Assembly: GCA_022385805.1 (NCBI GenBank)
Contig: MU277683.1
Location: 124,001 to 188,000 of the forward strand
DNA length: 64,000 nucleotides
Direction of reading: 5' to 3'
Source: Pilatotrama ljubarskyi
Lineage: Eukaryota > Basidiomycota > Agaricomycetes > Polyporales > Polyporaceae
Shown here: in pieces, positions 1-11,447 of the stretch
Numbering within the stretch: the stretch's first letter is position 1
Layout of the letters: each line of letters starts with the position of its first letter
Program-made: the position numbers and the translations under genes
The notes under the pieces: generated by a model
What the model saw: the letters and a program-made list of their open reading frames with translations, nothing else
Database searches by the model: none
Told to the model about the DNA's origin: nothing

Positions 1-53
1 GATACATACGCAAGGTCTTCCAACTGGAGAAATGTTTCGAAGTCGGATGCCAT
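1..53 (-). CDS. Start of an unrecognised protein, cut by window edge
   Basis: Reading the minus strand from base 53 gives an open frame that runs off the window edge: MASDFETFLQLEDLAYV. The ATG sits in a good fungal start context (CCAATGGC), and a TATAAAT element lies about 100 bases upstream at 150-156 on the same strand. The residue mix (acidic, hydrophobic, no rare residues) looks like a real N-terminus, but only 17 residues are visible, so no family can be named. The same frame stays open further upstream, so the true start could be earlier. Confidence 0.35.
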   Translation of the reverse strand, partial: MASDFETFLQLEDLAYV

Positions 54-1697
54 TGGCGAGATTGTACGCTCGGACGCCTGCGGAAAAGCGGTCTTGATTG
101 AAAGCTGGATGTCTCCGGCGAGGTGGCCATGTAACACGTTCGGGGCAGCATTTATACACCACCCCATCCATAGATAGCTCGAGAAGTCTTGCAGCGCCTG
201 TGATGGGACGCGACACTATCATTGACGGGGTACGCGAAACCCTTGTCCGGCGCATCAATGCGGTTGTATGAAGTTTGCCTCAAGCTGTGTCTTCCCGATA
301 AGCATCCGCTCCAGCTGCCATCAAGCATGTTTGAAACTGTGTAGAAGAAGGCGTACCGCCGTGCGCGACACGAATATGCACGAATGCCCCTGGGCCACAG
401 CAAGTGGCACTGCCGCCGCATCAACACCGCATTTCTCTCTGCCAGCGGGCGGCGGCAGTGCTCGTGCTGATGAGCTATTTACGATTGTGACCTCGCTCAG
501 GTTCGGGTCGGATCCGGGAAGCATCCATGAGCTTGCCGACCGACGTGTAGGCATGCGGGCGAGGAGCCACCGAGGTCGCGTAGGGGTGTCGCCGCCATTC
601 ACGATGTCCGCGACGAACATTCCGGGGTCAGTTTTGAGACGGTTGGCCCACAGAGGAGAGCGCCCCAAGCTGTGATCTGTTTGCTGCGCTCGATGGTTTG
701 CGATACGAACTTGTGGATGGCGGTGCGTAGCGGTTTATACTAGTGTCCCTGTTGCATGCCATTCTAAGAGTCCGGCCCCACTTCCGTGGACAATGAGCGC
801 GTCGGTTTCAGCCTTTCGGGGCGTGGATTGCAGGCTCACGCATACTATGGTAACTGAGAGCCAGCCCAGACTAACGTTCGGGACTGCCAGGCGCGCCGAG
901 GGAGTGAGTGTCACGCCGGCCGACGCTGGACTAGTGCGAATGGGATGCGTGGACAATGAGATCGTTTCGGAGAAACATAGAGCGCGACGCTAAGAGAAGC
1001 CCAAGCGTTGGTCTGTCAGATGGCTCGTCTTAGAGAAAGAGAGCGCAACGTCAGTGGCGACGAAGTACGCAAACCCTAATATATATGGAAGTCACCTGTA
1101 AGAAGGCTGATAAGTACTGTGAGCTAGCGCTGCGCCGGTGGAATTGTTCAACTTGAGCAAACTACTTATTTAGTACCGTGACTGTAGTCAGCAACGAAGG
1201 CGGACGACGATCGAATGAAGCATCGAAGCTGCTGCAGGACATATTACTATTCTTCGCCGTCCCCGAGCAACGCTGCGTGATCCTACCATGATCTGCCGTG
1301 CCTGTCATCAACGAAATCTTTCGCTGATGTTGTGGACTCGCACGCTGCGAGGCGCGATTGTAACAATCCAAGGACCCATCGATACGGAGGGCCGCAACTT
1401 GACGGAGAAGAGCGTCACACCTGATCGACGCCCAGATATCCAACCTTCGCCGACAAAGCATGTGTGAGCCGATCCCTTGAAATAAGCTATGTACTACCAG
1501 CGACACACAAAAACAGTAGGATACTTCAGGAAGTGTCCACCCTGCGCATAGCGCAGGGACCAAGGCTAACTAACGTGCTTGCGAAAGTGCGTTGCGCCGA
1601 AATCGTGATGAAGCGTCCCAAAGTCCCAGATACCACACACAACCCTCGCGGCGAGCCCAATCCACCCCGGCCGAGCGGGTACGGCGCAGAGCTGCGC
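54..1697. other. Spacer without a supported gene
   Basis: No known family is visible on either strand. A TATAAAT element on the minus strand at 150-156 may serve the gene leaving the window at base 1. On the minus strand, between about 735 and 320, two overlapping frames carry protein-like runs (one with TAIHKFVSQTIERSKQ, the next with MFVADIVNGGDTPTRPRW) that a single frameshift would join; this could be a decayed coding fragment, but no motif names it. A 13-base direct repeat, CGTGGACAATGAG, occurs at 785-797 and 948-960. Confidence 0.4.
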
Positions 1698-2514
1698 TTA
1701 GAGCAGGAGGCCGAAGGAGAGACCGACTAGCGTCATGAACACCGCGCCAGCACCAGCCTGGACCATGCCCGCACCATTGTTGGCGGGCGACGAGGCCTGA
1801 GGCGAAGGCGTCGAGCCGGCGGTGCCACTCGAGCCGGCAGGGGAAACGGCGCCTCCCGACGGGGCGGCCGCACCGCTCGCGCCGGTCGCGCTCGCACCGG
1901 CTGCGGCGGATCCTGATCCCGCCGCGCCGCCAGCAGCGGCACCACCCTGTGGAGAGCCGTTAACTGCGTCGGACTTCGCCGCGTTGGCCACGAAGGCGTC
2001 GTAGCTCTTGTCCTGCGTCGGGTTCACGGCGAAAACCATGCCGTTCTGGCAGTGACTGGAAACGCAGAGATCAGTTCAGGGAGCGGATGGTGCATGCCAG
2101 GTTGCACGCACGTTGCCTGACGGCAGTAGAACCACAGGGGAGTAGAGGCGTTGTTGACGGTAATGCTCCATACCGGGAAGGAAGTCGAGTTGGACGGGAC
2201 AAACTGGTAGCCGGAGTCGACGCCGGTCACGACACCGTTGGCATCGGTGATGTTTGAGCAGGGCGCAGCGAACGTCGACTGCGTGACCGTGTGGTTCTTG
2301 GAGAGGAACTGGAACTGGATGATATCACCGTTGTTGGCAGTGATTCTGCGGAAACGTCAGGGTAAGTCCGGGCAGGCGCAGGGACAGGGATCGGCACAGA
2401 CGTGTTGGGGCTGTAGGTCAACGTTCCATTCTCGCCAACCTTGACGGTGTGGGTTGTCTGGGCGAGCGCAACACCAACGGGCAGGAGAGCGGCGGCAATA
2501 GCAGAGAAACGCAT
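1698..2514 (-). CDS. Secreted GPI-anchored cupredoxin (plastocyanin-like)
   Basis: Extracellular blue-copper-like protein of the fungal cupredoxin family, expected at the cell surface. Three exons: signal peptide MRFSAIAAALLPVGVALA and the first strands (HTVKVGENGTLTYSP); a second exon from about 2345 with DIIQFQFLSKNHTVTQSTF; and a third reached through a GTGCGT donor, restoring FYCRQATHCQNGMVFAV. The four usual type-1 copper ligands are all present: His in KNHTVT, then Cys, His and Met in YC-x4-HC-x3-M. After the domain comes a long Ala/Ser/Gly/Pro tail (low-complexity linker) and a hydrophobic C-terminus ending VGLSFGLLL, typical of a GPI signal. Such proteins are common in wood-decay fungi, where roles in copper binding, wall remodelling or development are proposed; the exact role is not shown by sequence. 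Introns are about 60 bases. Stop is TAA at 1698-1700. Confidence 0.9.
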
Positions 2515-4429
2515 CGTGAACTTGAGCAGAAAGCGAGTGTGGAGTGAACAGGTGCGAGTTCAGGAATAGTTAGCGAAGGACGAAGTAACCGACTCGAGAC
2601 TATGCAAAGTCATGTCAGTCCTGCTCGTCGAGGGCAGCGATGACAACAGATGCGACATACCCTGCTCGTGGTGTGCTGGCAGCAAAGAGGACTAGCTCGA
2701 CAAGGGAGAAGGAACGGATGGGAGGACGGGCTCGAAACGGCGGAGGCTGCGCCTTTTTATCGACCAGACGCCGTCTGTCGCCGTGGTAACATCTGTCAAG
2801 GGCCCTGCCCGATTTGGCGAGGGGTGATCACCAGACGCCCGCGCCTGATTAGGTTCACCAGGATCGCTCGGCGAGCAGTCCTCAACATGTTGGCACTACT
2901 GACACCTATCATTCGAGCATCACCGCCGCCTTCAGCCTCCAGAATGATAGATGCAGCCTCGATGGAGGGCTTCACGTAGCAAGCATCGCCCACAGAGCGT
3001 CGGACAAGTGAGCAAAGCACAAGGCACGAGTGTGCCTTCTGGAACGCGTGCAATGTTCTAGCGTTGCGATCGCCATCTCCGTCCTTCCGACCCCGCTTCC
3101 TCCGCGAGAAAAATGCCTCATAAAGGACCAATCAAATCAGCCTCACTCCTGCAGCGCGTCTCGTTCCGACGCTCCTGCTCTGCGATTGGGGCTGACGTTG
3201 AAGACGCCTCCATAGCAGGACAGCCCGACATGGGCCCAAGGGCCAAGGGTGACCGGTTGACCGTGCGGCGTGAAGAAGCCATCCTCAATTCCGCACTACG
3301 CAAGTCTGTCTGTTTCATACCCATCGTTGCTAAGAGACTCTCCGAAGGAGAAGCAGACCTTGATGGCACCGACTCGGAGCAGCAGGAGACAGGACATGCC
3401 TCTTGCACTGTACTCAGCAAATCCCTAGCACAAATTTAATGGACATGCTGAGCAGCGCGCGTCCGGTCGCAGCCCAGGCCCCAGGCCTCCTTGACGTAGA
3501 CACGGCTTGACAGCAGACAAGCAGCAGATCTGCCGCAGTCCACGGATCGTCCGCTCGCGGTCGCTGGTAGTAGCGTTTCCAGACCTGCGGCAGATACAGT
3601 ATCCTCCATTTCCGCAACAGCACAGTCGCGCGCGCGTAGGCGGAAGGCCGCGCGGTGCCACTTGGCCACTGACGACCATCGACGGGCGCAATTACACGCC
3701 AAAAGGCATGCGATCCGACGTACTGTCGTTCAGTCCGTTGACGGCGAGGTGAGCTGAGCTCGCGCAGCGAAGGGTTCCGTCCCGTGCTGCTGATGAATTC
3801 GCACTGATGAGCTGATACGAGCCAGTCGCAAGGCATCAGGGAATCGGCGTCATACAATCCTCTGCGGACAGGACGAGAGATTGATCGTGAGAAGGGCACG
3901 AGCTGCAGGTGAGCGCCCATAAAGCCTCAAGAGCATGAAAGCCCACAGTCATCCTTTGCACAGAACACACGGCTAGTGTTCTTGGCAGACTCTGACCCGC
4001 ACTCATTAATGAGTGCTGTACACCTGAAAGTTATGTGTGGCGCGTCTACTTGATTCGCAGAAAGTGGACAACCATCTCGCTATGTATAACGCACCTTTTT
4101 ATAGCGCCGTGGGTACGCTGGTCGGCGTGGCTGGCGACGCTTCATCTCCGCCATCGTGCTGCAGCATCGGTCGTAACCGGGCAAGACTGCGACCTTGGGA
4201 AGGCGAGTAGATAATGGGGCTAGAATAACATTATGACCGGTGTTATCATAACTACGCTGCGGTCAGGCCGCTTCGCGCGGGCCGGTGCAGCTTGCACAAC
4301 GCGCACGCATGAGGACACTCGGTGCTCGCGACGACCTACCGCGACAGTGAATACGAGCGGAGCAGCTTGAGACCGTGGCGATCGAAGAAGTGCCCGGTGA
4401 CCTGTCGACGAAGGTCGAACAGTGACGGC
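2515..4429. other. Spacer: cupredoxin promoter side and GUF1 3' flank
   Basis: This stretch lies between the 5' end of the minus-strand cupredoxin gene and the 3' end of GUF1. Several frames stay open for 80-170 codons on both strands, notably three minus-strand frames at once across 3420-3700, which is what GC-rich noncoding DNA produces. None shows a motif, signal peptide or consistent intron structure. I see no gene here. Confidence 0.45.
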
Positions 4430-7400
4430 TCACTTGCTAAGCAGGTCGAAGAAGGCCTCCTGCGGGAGGTCGACTTGCCCGACGCGCTTCATCTTCCGCT
4501 TCGACTCCTTCTGGTTCTGCAGGTGCTTGAGCTTGCGCTCGTAGTGCCCTGTGTACGCTATGAATATGCACGGCTTCACCGAGAGTGGAGTGAGACCTAC
4601 CTCCGTAGAGACCAGCGGTGACATCGGCCCGCATGGCAGATAGAGTCCGCCGGGCAATGATCTTTCCTCCGATGGCTGCTTGGATGGGTATCTCGAACAG
4701 TTGACGAGGGATCACCTTGACTAGAGAGACCGTGGGTGATCAGTCGACGTTAGTAAGGATAGAAAACGGTCAACCTACACAACTTCTCGACCCAGTGTCG
4801 ACCAATAGACTCGGCCTTGTCGGCGTGGACGATGAGAGCAAGAGCATCCACCGGTTTGCCGTTGAGCAAGAAAGTCATCTTCGATGCGTCATCTCAGCAC
4901 TGCACTAAGTCTCAACATATACGACCGGCACACATACGCACCTTGCGCATGTCGCTGCTTTGGTATCCTGCATCTTCGTAACTAAAGAGGGCGAGAGCAT
5001 AGATCAGCAGATTGAAAGAACCGGCGGTGGCGCAGACACGAACTCAAAGCTGGCAAAGCCCGAGCTGCGGCTTTTGAGTTTGTCGAAAAAGTCGGTGACG
5101 ATCTCGGCCAGGGGCAGGGTTGCGGTCATGAGCACGCGGCCGTCCCCGGATGTCTCCCCAGAAACGTCGAGCGCATGCCAGTCCAGGTCCGTCCCACGGT
5201 GCTCAAACACGAGCTCCATCATCGCACTGAAGTACTCTGTCGAACGGGAGAGCGGGTCAATTCACAGTGAAGCAAGGGCATGAGGGAGAATGTGAGATTT
5301 GGGGTCGTCAATGGTGGCGGAAGGGAACGGAAGGCCGAGAGAGAAGATGTGAAAGGGGAGCGAAGGTACTGACTCTCTGGGACGATGATGGAGGCTTTCA
5401 CGATAGGCTCTTGCACGGCCTTCGCCCGGCCGCCGCTCGCAAAATCGGCTGGCTCTGGGAAGTCGGTAGGGTTGCTGACTATTGACTCGCTTCCGTTCCT
5501 GTGAAGCACTGGGTGACACGTAGGGCGCCGCGCGGTTCTATGTTAAGCGAATGAATGCCAGGCCCGTTCGCGGAGAGAGCGTACCCTTGTATGGGACGGT
5601 AGGAGCCGTGATAATGACGTCGGCATTGTATTCGTCCTCCAGACGTTGGCGGAACACGTCCATGTGCAGCGTTCCAAGGAAGCCTAGCCTGCAACCTTGT
5701 CCAAGAGCTGAAGAAGTCTCCCGGGTCACCTCGACACTGCGGTCCGTGAGAGACAGCTGTTCGGGTGTATCGGTGCGCTATTCAGGGCCAGCGAGAGAAT
5801 GACGAATTCCGCGAACGCACTCGCTTGATGGACTCTTCCAGCTTCAGGAAGTCGCTGCTGTCAACGGGATACACGCCCGCGTATACCTTGAATGGAGGGT
5901 TCAGACGCCGGGAAACTAGATATTCAAACTGTATCTGCGCACCATAGCCTTTGCTGGCTTAAATCCGGGCATGGACTCCACAGGATGTCCAACACGATAG
6001 AAAGTATCGCCAATGTGAGCTGAAGCCATATCGTCAGTCGAGGTAGGCTAAGTGAGAGACTATGTGCCTAACCCTCCGAGGACTCCTTCATGCTGCAAGC
6101 CACGAAGCCCACTTGACCGGGCCGCAGACAATCTGTAGGCACTTCCTCGGGATGCATGATACCTAGTTCGGTCACCTCGTACTTCTTGCGTGTAAAACAT
6201 GACGCTATCTTGTCGCCTGATGACGCCGCATTGAGATGGAAGGCCCGAACAATGCTATGGTGTGCGTACCTCTGCGAAGTACCCCGCCTTGAATACTCAT
6301 CAGAGAGATGACGCCGCGATAGCGGTCATACCTACAGAAGGGCATCGTAAGCGAATAGTGGCCAGCTGAAGAGAGACTGGCCATACGAGGAGTCAAAGAG
6401 GAACGCCTTCAAGGGAGCCAATGGGTCACCAGCCGGTGGCGGTATCCGCTCAATGATAGCATGCAACACCTGCTCGACGCCCTTACCGGTCTTCGCAGAG
6501 ATCTGGATGATGTCCGTAGGATCTATTCCGAATGTGGAATACATCTGTTTGGCCACAATCTCCGGCTGCGCAGCGGGCAGGTCGATCTGTGCTTTGGTGA
6601 GCTCCATGTGCAGCTAGTGACAGGACACTCAGACATCACCTTGTTGAGCACAGGTATGATTGTTAGGCCTTTCTCTTTTGCGACATGATACACGGAGATT
6701 GACTGGGCTTGGACCCCTTGTGACGCGTCCACCAGAAGCAATGCACCTTGGCACGCTGCTAGAGAGCGCGCTACTTCCCAAGAGAAGTCGACATGTCCCT
6801 ATGACCGGATTGGACCTGCAAGACATGCCGGAAAATCCGAGTTACGTACTGGTGTGTCGATCAGGTTTAGCAAGTACCTGGTCCCTGCCTTGTCATGAAA
6901 CATGCTGTAGATTGATGAGCATATATCGACCGGGAATGGCAATGAATCTACCTCGCAGTCTGCGCCTTGACTTTAGGAGGAATCAATCTGCATAGCCTAA
7001 GCAAGAGGGCTGACAATACTCACCAGTTATACCACGTTCTCGTTCAACCTTCAGTTTGTCCAGGACTTGTTGATTGAGGCCTCGCTCTTGTTTTGTTATG
7101 GTGCCCGTTAACTCCGATTCATTAGCTGAGACCACTTGTGGACCAGAGCAAATTAGTGCTAACCTCCAGCAAGCTGTTCATAGGAAATCATCAGATCTTG
7201 CAGCCGTGCTTATAGAGTGGTATACGTACCGATCGGCCAGCGTAGACTTCCCGTGGTCTGTTCAGAGCTCAGCTCCTACGTCCTTCGCGCATCCCCACAC
7301 AGGCTCACCTATATGTGCAATGATGGAGAAATTCCTGGGAGTAGCCTGCTTGAACACGTACTGTGCTACAGCCGGGTCCTCTCGCACCTTATGACCTCAC

Positions 7401-7557
7401 ACGGGTAGTCCTCCATCCTGACAGCCTTCTTCTGAGCGGCATAGTCTACTGGCGAGTAAGAAAAATTCCTCCGAGACTGGATCAGACATGATTGAGAGAG
7501 GAGTTTTTGGTGTTGGTCGAATACGTTCAGGCAGGCCCGCCGCCAACTCTGAAGCAT
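4430..7557 (-). CDS. GUF1: Mitochondrial translation GTPase GUF1 (LepA/EF4)
   Basis: Mitochondrial homologue of bacterial elongation factor 4; it binds the mitoribosome and promotes accurate synthesis under stress. The N-terminus ([13 protein letters not shown]..., RRNFSYS) is Arg-rich and amphipathic, fitting a mitochondrial presequence. Spliced exons give the full G domain: [20 protein letters not shown] (P-loop GHIDHGKST type), [20 protein letters not shown] with switch [16 protein letters not shown] and HVDFSWEV (G3), [15 protein letters not shown], and IPVLNKV (NKxD region), then [21 protein letters not shown]. The C-terminus, [16 protein letters not shown], matches the conserved LepA C-terminal end. 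The gene is unusually intron-rich: three consecutive coding exons measure 26 (7309-7334), 28 (7230-7257) and 10 bases (7164-7173), all within the GTP-binding core. The middle of the protein (about 5000-6300) was checked only in pieces. Intact as far as read. Confidence 0.92.
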
Positions 7558-7882
7558 GAGTTGCCGCGTTCACAGCAAATCGTCAGCCGGGCGACGCGTC
7601 TAGCAAGCAATTCAACTAGCAGCCAAGGTACAGCCAGAAGAGTGTCGCTAGACTGAGGTTCGCAGCAGAGCAGAGCCGGCGCTGGAATTGGCTATAGACC
7701 TGAAAGGCTGGAAGGCCTGAAGTTGTTTGGCGCGGTCGTCGGCGTGCCCAAAGAGGAAGTGTGGACCAACGGCGCTGCTTAGTCAGCAGCGCGTCCTCGT
7801 TCATGATCGAGCGTCTAGCTTCGCGGTCGTGGACGCGACCGCCACCAACTCAGCTCATCCCTCGGGCTTTCCTACCTCCACC

Positions 7883-8543
7883 ATGTCTCTCGCAGAAGCA
7901 TCCGAGGCCAGGAAAGCGCGCCTGACAGCTTTGCGCAAGCGCAAGGCCGGTGAAGCGGTTGATGAGGCCAGGTACATGCTATGCATCCCAGGTTGGTGCG
8001 GGGTGCTGAACCAACGTCGGAATCAGTGCAGAGTCTGAGCCTGTCATCAAACATCGCTCCTTCGACCCAAATACAAGGTCCTTGAAGAAGCATACACCAG
8101 AGGAAGATGCGCAAATGGAAGATACGGTAGAGCACCAGGTGGAAGGACTAGCGGAGAAGATCATCGCGGAGGACGCTGAACGTCGAGCACAAGATCTGGT
8201 ATGTGTCGGCTACGGCGCCCGACTCCTCCACCGAGTGTGAAACTACACTTACCTGTCCACTCACAGGACTTGTTCAACATAGCGCCGAAGAAACCGAACT
8301 GGGACCTCAAACGCGAGCTTGACAGGAAGCTCTCAAAATTGGAGAGGAAAACTCAAGAAGCCATCCATACCTTGATTCGTACGTTCCATGTCACCATTAA
8401 CGCCGCTGTGTGGCTGGCTCAACCACTCGGGACTAGGACAAAGACTGGCGGCCCAGAAGGGTCAGTCGGACGACATCGTCGGCGCCATGAACGCCGAACA
8501 GCGTGCAGGCGAAAAGGACGCCTCCTCAGACGAGGAGGATTGA
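7883..8543 (+). CDS. CWF18: Pre-mRNA splicing factor Cwf18 / CCDC12
   Basis: Small spliceosome protein of the Cdc5/NineTeen complex set. Four exons: MSLAEASEARKARLTALRKR... (7883 on); an exon reading EPVIKHRSFDPNTRSLKKH and EDTVEHQVEGLAEKI; an exon DLFNIAPKKPNWDLKREL with LDRKLSKLERKTQEAIHTLI; and a final exon RLAAQKGQSDDIVGAMN ending in an acidic tail SSDEED. The hallmark of the family is the segment FDPxTRxLK followed later by LFNIAPKKPNWDLKR, both present. Total about 165 residues, the family's usual length. Start chosen at ATG 7883 (CCACCATGTC, strong context). The gene is divergent from GUF1 with about 325 bases between the two starts, so the promoters may be shared. Confidence 0.93.
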
Positions 8544-8890
8544 TTACAACTCGCCCTATCCATATTTGCTATACCGCGCCACCGCTATCGTATTGTATCA
8601 TCAATTTACGTGTACGTGTATCCATATACTAACTCTGGCGTCAAGCATGTTTGGCATATCTTCCGTCCCGATCGCCTGACTTGATTGCACGCCACGTCTT
8701 AGTTCGTGCCAAGTGGCTATCTCGCATCCGGCTCAAGCAGCTGCGGTGGGCAGGAGTCTAGCTCATCGTGAATCTATTCCTACGGTAAATACAGAAGGCG
8801 CACAATATACCCAGAAGAGTGCGGATGCCGCTAATGCCGCAGCCGTAGAAAACGCCCAGAAACCCAGGGACAGACAGCCGCTTATGCGCC

Positions 8891-9943
8891 CTACAGGATC
8901 GGCCGAGAATTGAGCATCTGGATCATCCTCTGGTCTTCCGCCATCCGTGGCAGGGTGCGACCATGTGCGCCTGCGAGGTTCATCGGTGCATGCGTAATAG
9001 CTGAGTGGAGAGAAGGAAGGACGACGCCGTCCTTTTTGCTTCTAATGGAAGACTGCAGCGGCGATGAAGGACGGGATGCCGAGCTTGATGGTGAGGGCGT
9101 CGATGGAGGTGAGGGAATGCCGGACGTCGACGCGTCCGAGTTCCGAGAGCGGGCCTTCCCGCTCTTGTAGATTCCCGATGGGACTGTGATGGTGCGCAGG
9201 AGTGGATCTTGGTCGACGGTGGGTATACTGGGGAGATCCGCGTATGTGAAATACGCCGTCAGGTGCCACTTGCGCGGCTTTGCGTTGACAGCTGTGAAGA
9301 CCCATGCCGAATACGCTTGCTTCACCAAACCCAGAGGATGGTGGTCGCTGCGCTCGTAGTGCGATTGTGCGGACGAGGTCCAAGTTCTTGAGGGCCCCTC
9401 AACGAAGCGGTAGGTGCATCTGCAGCAGTGCTAAAATGAGACTAGGCACAGTTTCCGGGCTGTGAGAGCGCTCACTTCGTTTTTGGCTCGGAGGGCGGCT
9501 CATCAGTCGCCAGCTTCTCATCGTAGAAGAGATAGGGCTGGTCGAGGTCATGCCGGAGTTAGTTTGGAGTGGGACCGGCGGACTTGAGTTGAACTGACCT
9601 CACGCATTCGAGACTGGCTCCAGACGCGTCCGTCCGTCCATCTCTTCAGACCCATCTCATCGTCGCTCTCTTCCCACACGAACAGGGAGCCTGATTGGAT
9701 GTAGCTTGACCTCTCCAGCTCGTTTAGCCGTCGAAGGACCGGTTTCAGCAGCCCCTGCCGCACAGCCTCGAAGACTATGTGGGCATCACGAGCATCGCGG
9801 ACATGTAGACGTGGATGAGTGGGACGCTGGACGTCCTGAGCGGGAGCGTAGAACATGGATAGCGATAGAGCTGAGTTGCCGATATCCGGAAGCCGAGGAG
9901 AGGAGCTAGGTGGACAGGGCTGTCGGCGTATACCATCGTACAC
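8891..9943 (-). CDS. WOPR-family transcription regulator (Gti1/Pac2)
   Basis: DNA-binding regulator of the fungal WOPR family (Wor1, Gti1, Pac2), which controls morphological switching, gluconate uptake or development in different fungi. Exon 1 carries HVRDARDAHIVFEAVRQGLL, LRRLNELERSSYIQSGSLFV and EMGLKRWTDGRVWSQSRM, the WOPRa box with the invariant KRWTDGR/WSQSR. A short exon near 9485-9545 gives PYLFYDEKL, and the third supplies WOPRb: GLVKQAYSAWVF, KPRKWHLTAYFTYADL. After that comes a Ser/Pro-rich stretch and the C-terminus LNSRPIL. The start could be 9943 or the internal ATG at 9853 (MFYAPAQDVQRPTHPRLHV), and the second fits the compact family N-terminus better. Total about 270-300 residues, shorter than Pac2 proteins with long Gln-rich tails. 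Confidence 0.88.
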
Positions 9944-11447
9944 TACCGCGCAGGAGATTTATATTTCCCGGGCATGGCTAGGCACCCACGAGAATGCCAC
10001 AAAGCTTCCCGTGTTAGAGAGTATCCCGAAACGATGGCATGTGTACGTAGTCGTTCCCGCCGGTAATCTCGATGCGGGGACGGGAGGGCTTGCGGAATCT
10101 TGTGAAAGCGTGGACAGGAGTCAATTATGTCCACGAGCCTTTCCCGCGGGTTGGCGCTGGGAACGGCAGCGGACGGGGCTGATCGCGTAATGCCTGGAGC
10201 CTCGAGGGAGACGTGCCAGAGGAACCGCCAGGAATGCCACAGCGATAGTATGAGAAGGTAAGCGAGAGGCTCAGGAACAACTCTGTTTCGAGCCCTAGGG
10301 AAGCGCAGTTCCTCGCGAGATCGACTGGACCCATAAGGTGGGAGACATGTCTGAGAGCGGACCGGCGAGTCAATGGACCCCCTTCCACGGTCCCTCTCCC
10401 AGCGCATGCTCTCTCGGGCACGTTTCAGGATCGTTCGAGGATTGAACAGACTTCACGTCTCCCCGTTCCGGTCAGCTTGGCTAACCGTTGGTGGAAGTTC
10501 TCAGAGTCCTTCCGACACAGTGGACAGTTTCCTAGAAAGGGCAACACGTCGCAAGGCAAGTTCCCGCCCTGTCCGCCGTTCTCATGGTATCTCGGACTGT
10601 CCGCGCTCGAGGCGGAGTAAGAGGGATTTGGCGCCGCGCATGACGAAGAGGTTCCTTGGAATTAGCGTGTTGCATGCTGTACGAGTCTGTCTCCCCGTAT
10701 GCGCATTCGTAATATATGGCAACCGAGTTCCACGCCACCACCGGCCGTAAGGCGGGTCTTCTGCCGTGTACGTATCAGCGCACGTTTCGAGGGCTGGGAC
10801 GGGATAGAATTGCTCGGTCGTAGTAGGAATGCGGCCGCATGCTGCGCAGGGCCTTCAGGAAGAGGTGCATGCAAGGAGAGGCAGTTGACGGAGAAACAGC
10901 CTCGCATCGGATTTCCCGTATCAGTTGACAGGTGCAACTGTGACGGGAACGCCGGTGCGCCGCCAGGCAGGGCGTGGCTTCTGCGCTTCTGGCACCTTGT
11001 CCGAGGGCGCAGGCTGACCGCGAGAACGAGTTGAATGCCGATTCACACACCTGCTGGCATCGGGACGGGAAGAATAGGGCGCGCGGCGGGCGTGTAAGTC
11101 GCGATGTCAGGCGGCGCCAGAGGAGGAGGATGACAGGCGTTATTTGCTGTTGCCCCTTGATGTGTCCAGCATGTTTTACGCGACGTACTGCAGCGACGGT
11201 AGAAAAGGCTAGGACACGTTCATTATCGCGCAGATGTGGCAGAAGGCAGGATCAAACTTCAATCAAAGCTGAAAGTGTCCAAAAAGGGGTGCGCGCGCGA
11301 GAAGCACCCCTGGGAACATAGCTCGCGTGGCGCGCTAGCAGGTACCCGAGTGAGCCACAAGTCCGAGCCGCTGAACGCCTCTCCTCGTTTGGCCATCTCT
11401 CACACTTTCCACCATCTCATCGCTCTGTCTGTCGCCGTACGTCCTCA
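9944..11447. other. Spacer between WOPR gene and Elongin A
   Basis: About 1.5 kb upstream of both flanking genes, which are divergently transcribed. Long regulatory spacers are usual for WOPR regulators. Open frames of 90-150 codons on both strands show no domain, no splice-supported continuation and basic/Ser/Arg-rich composition; I judge them noncoding. Confidence 0.4.

Noticed and set aside
785..960. 13-base direct repeat CGTGGACAATGAG at 785-797 and 948-960
   Set aside because: Could be a target-site or footprint duplication, but there is no element between the copies and the match is short.
3414..3920. Minus-strand frame of 168 codons
   Set aside because: Two further minus-strand frames are also open over the same bases, so openness carries no information; no motif.
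9943..10407. Minus-strand frame of 154 codons upstream of the WOPR gene
   Set aside because: No similarity to WOPR N-termini and no splice site linking it; treated as promoter DNA.
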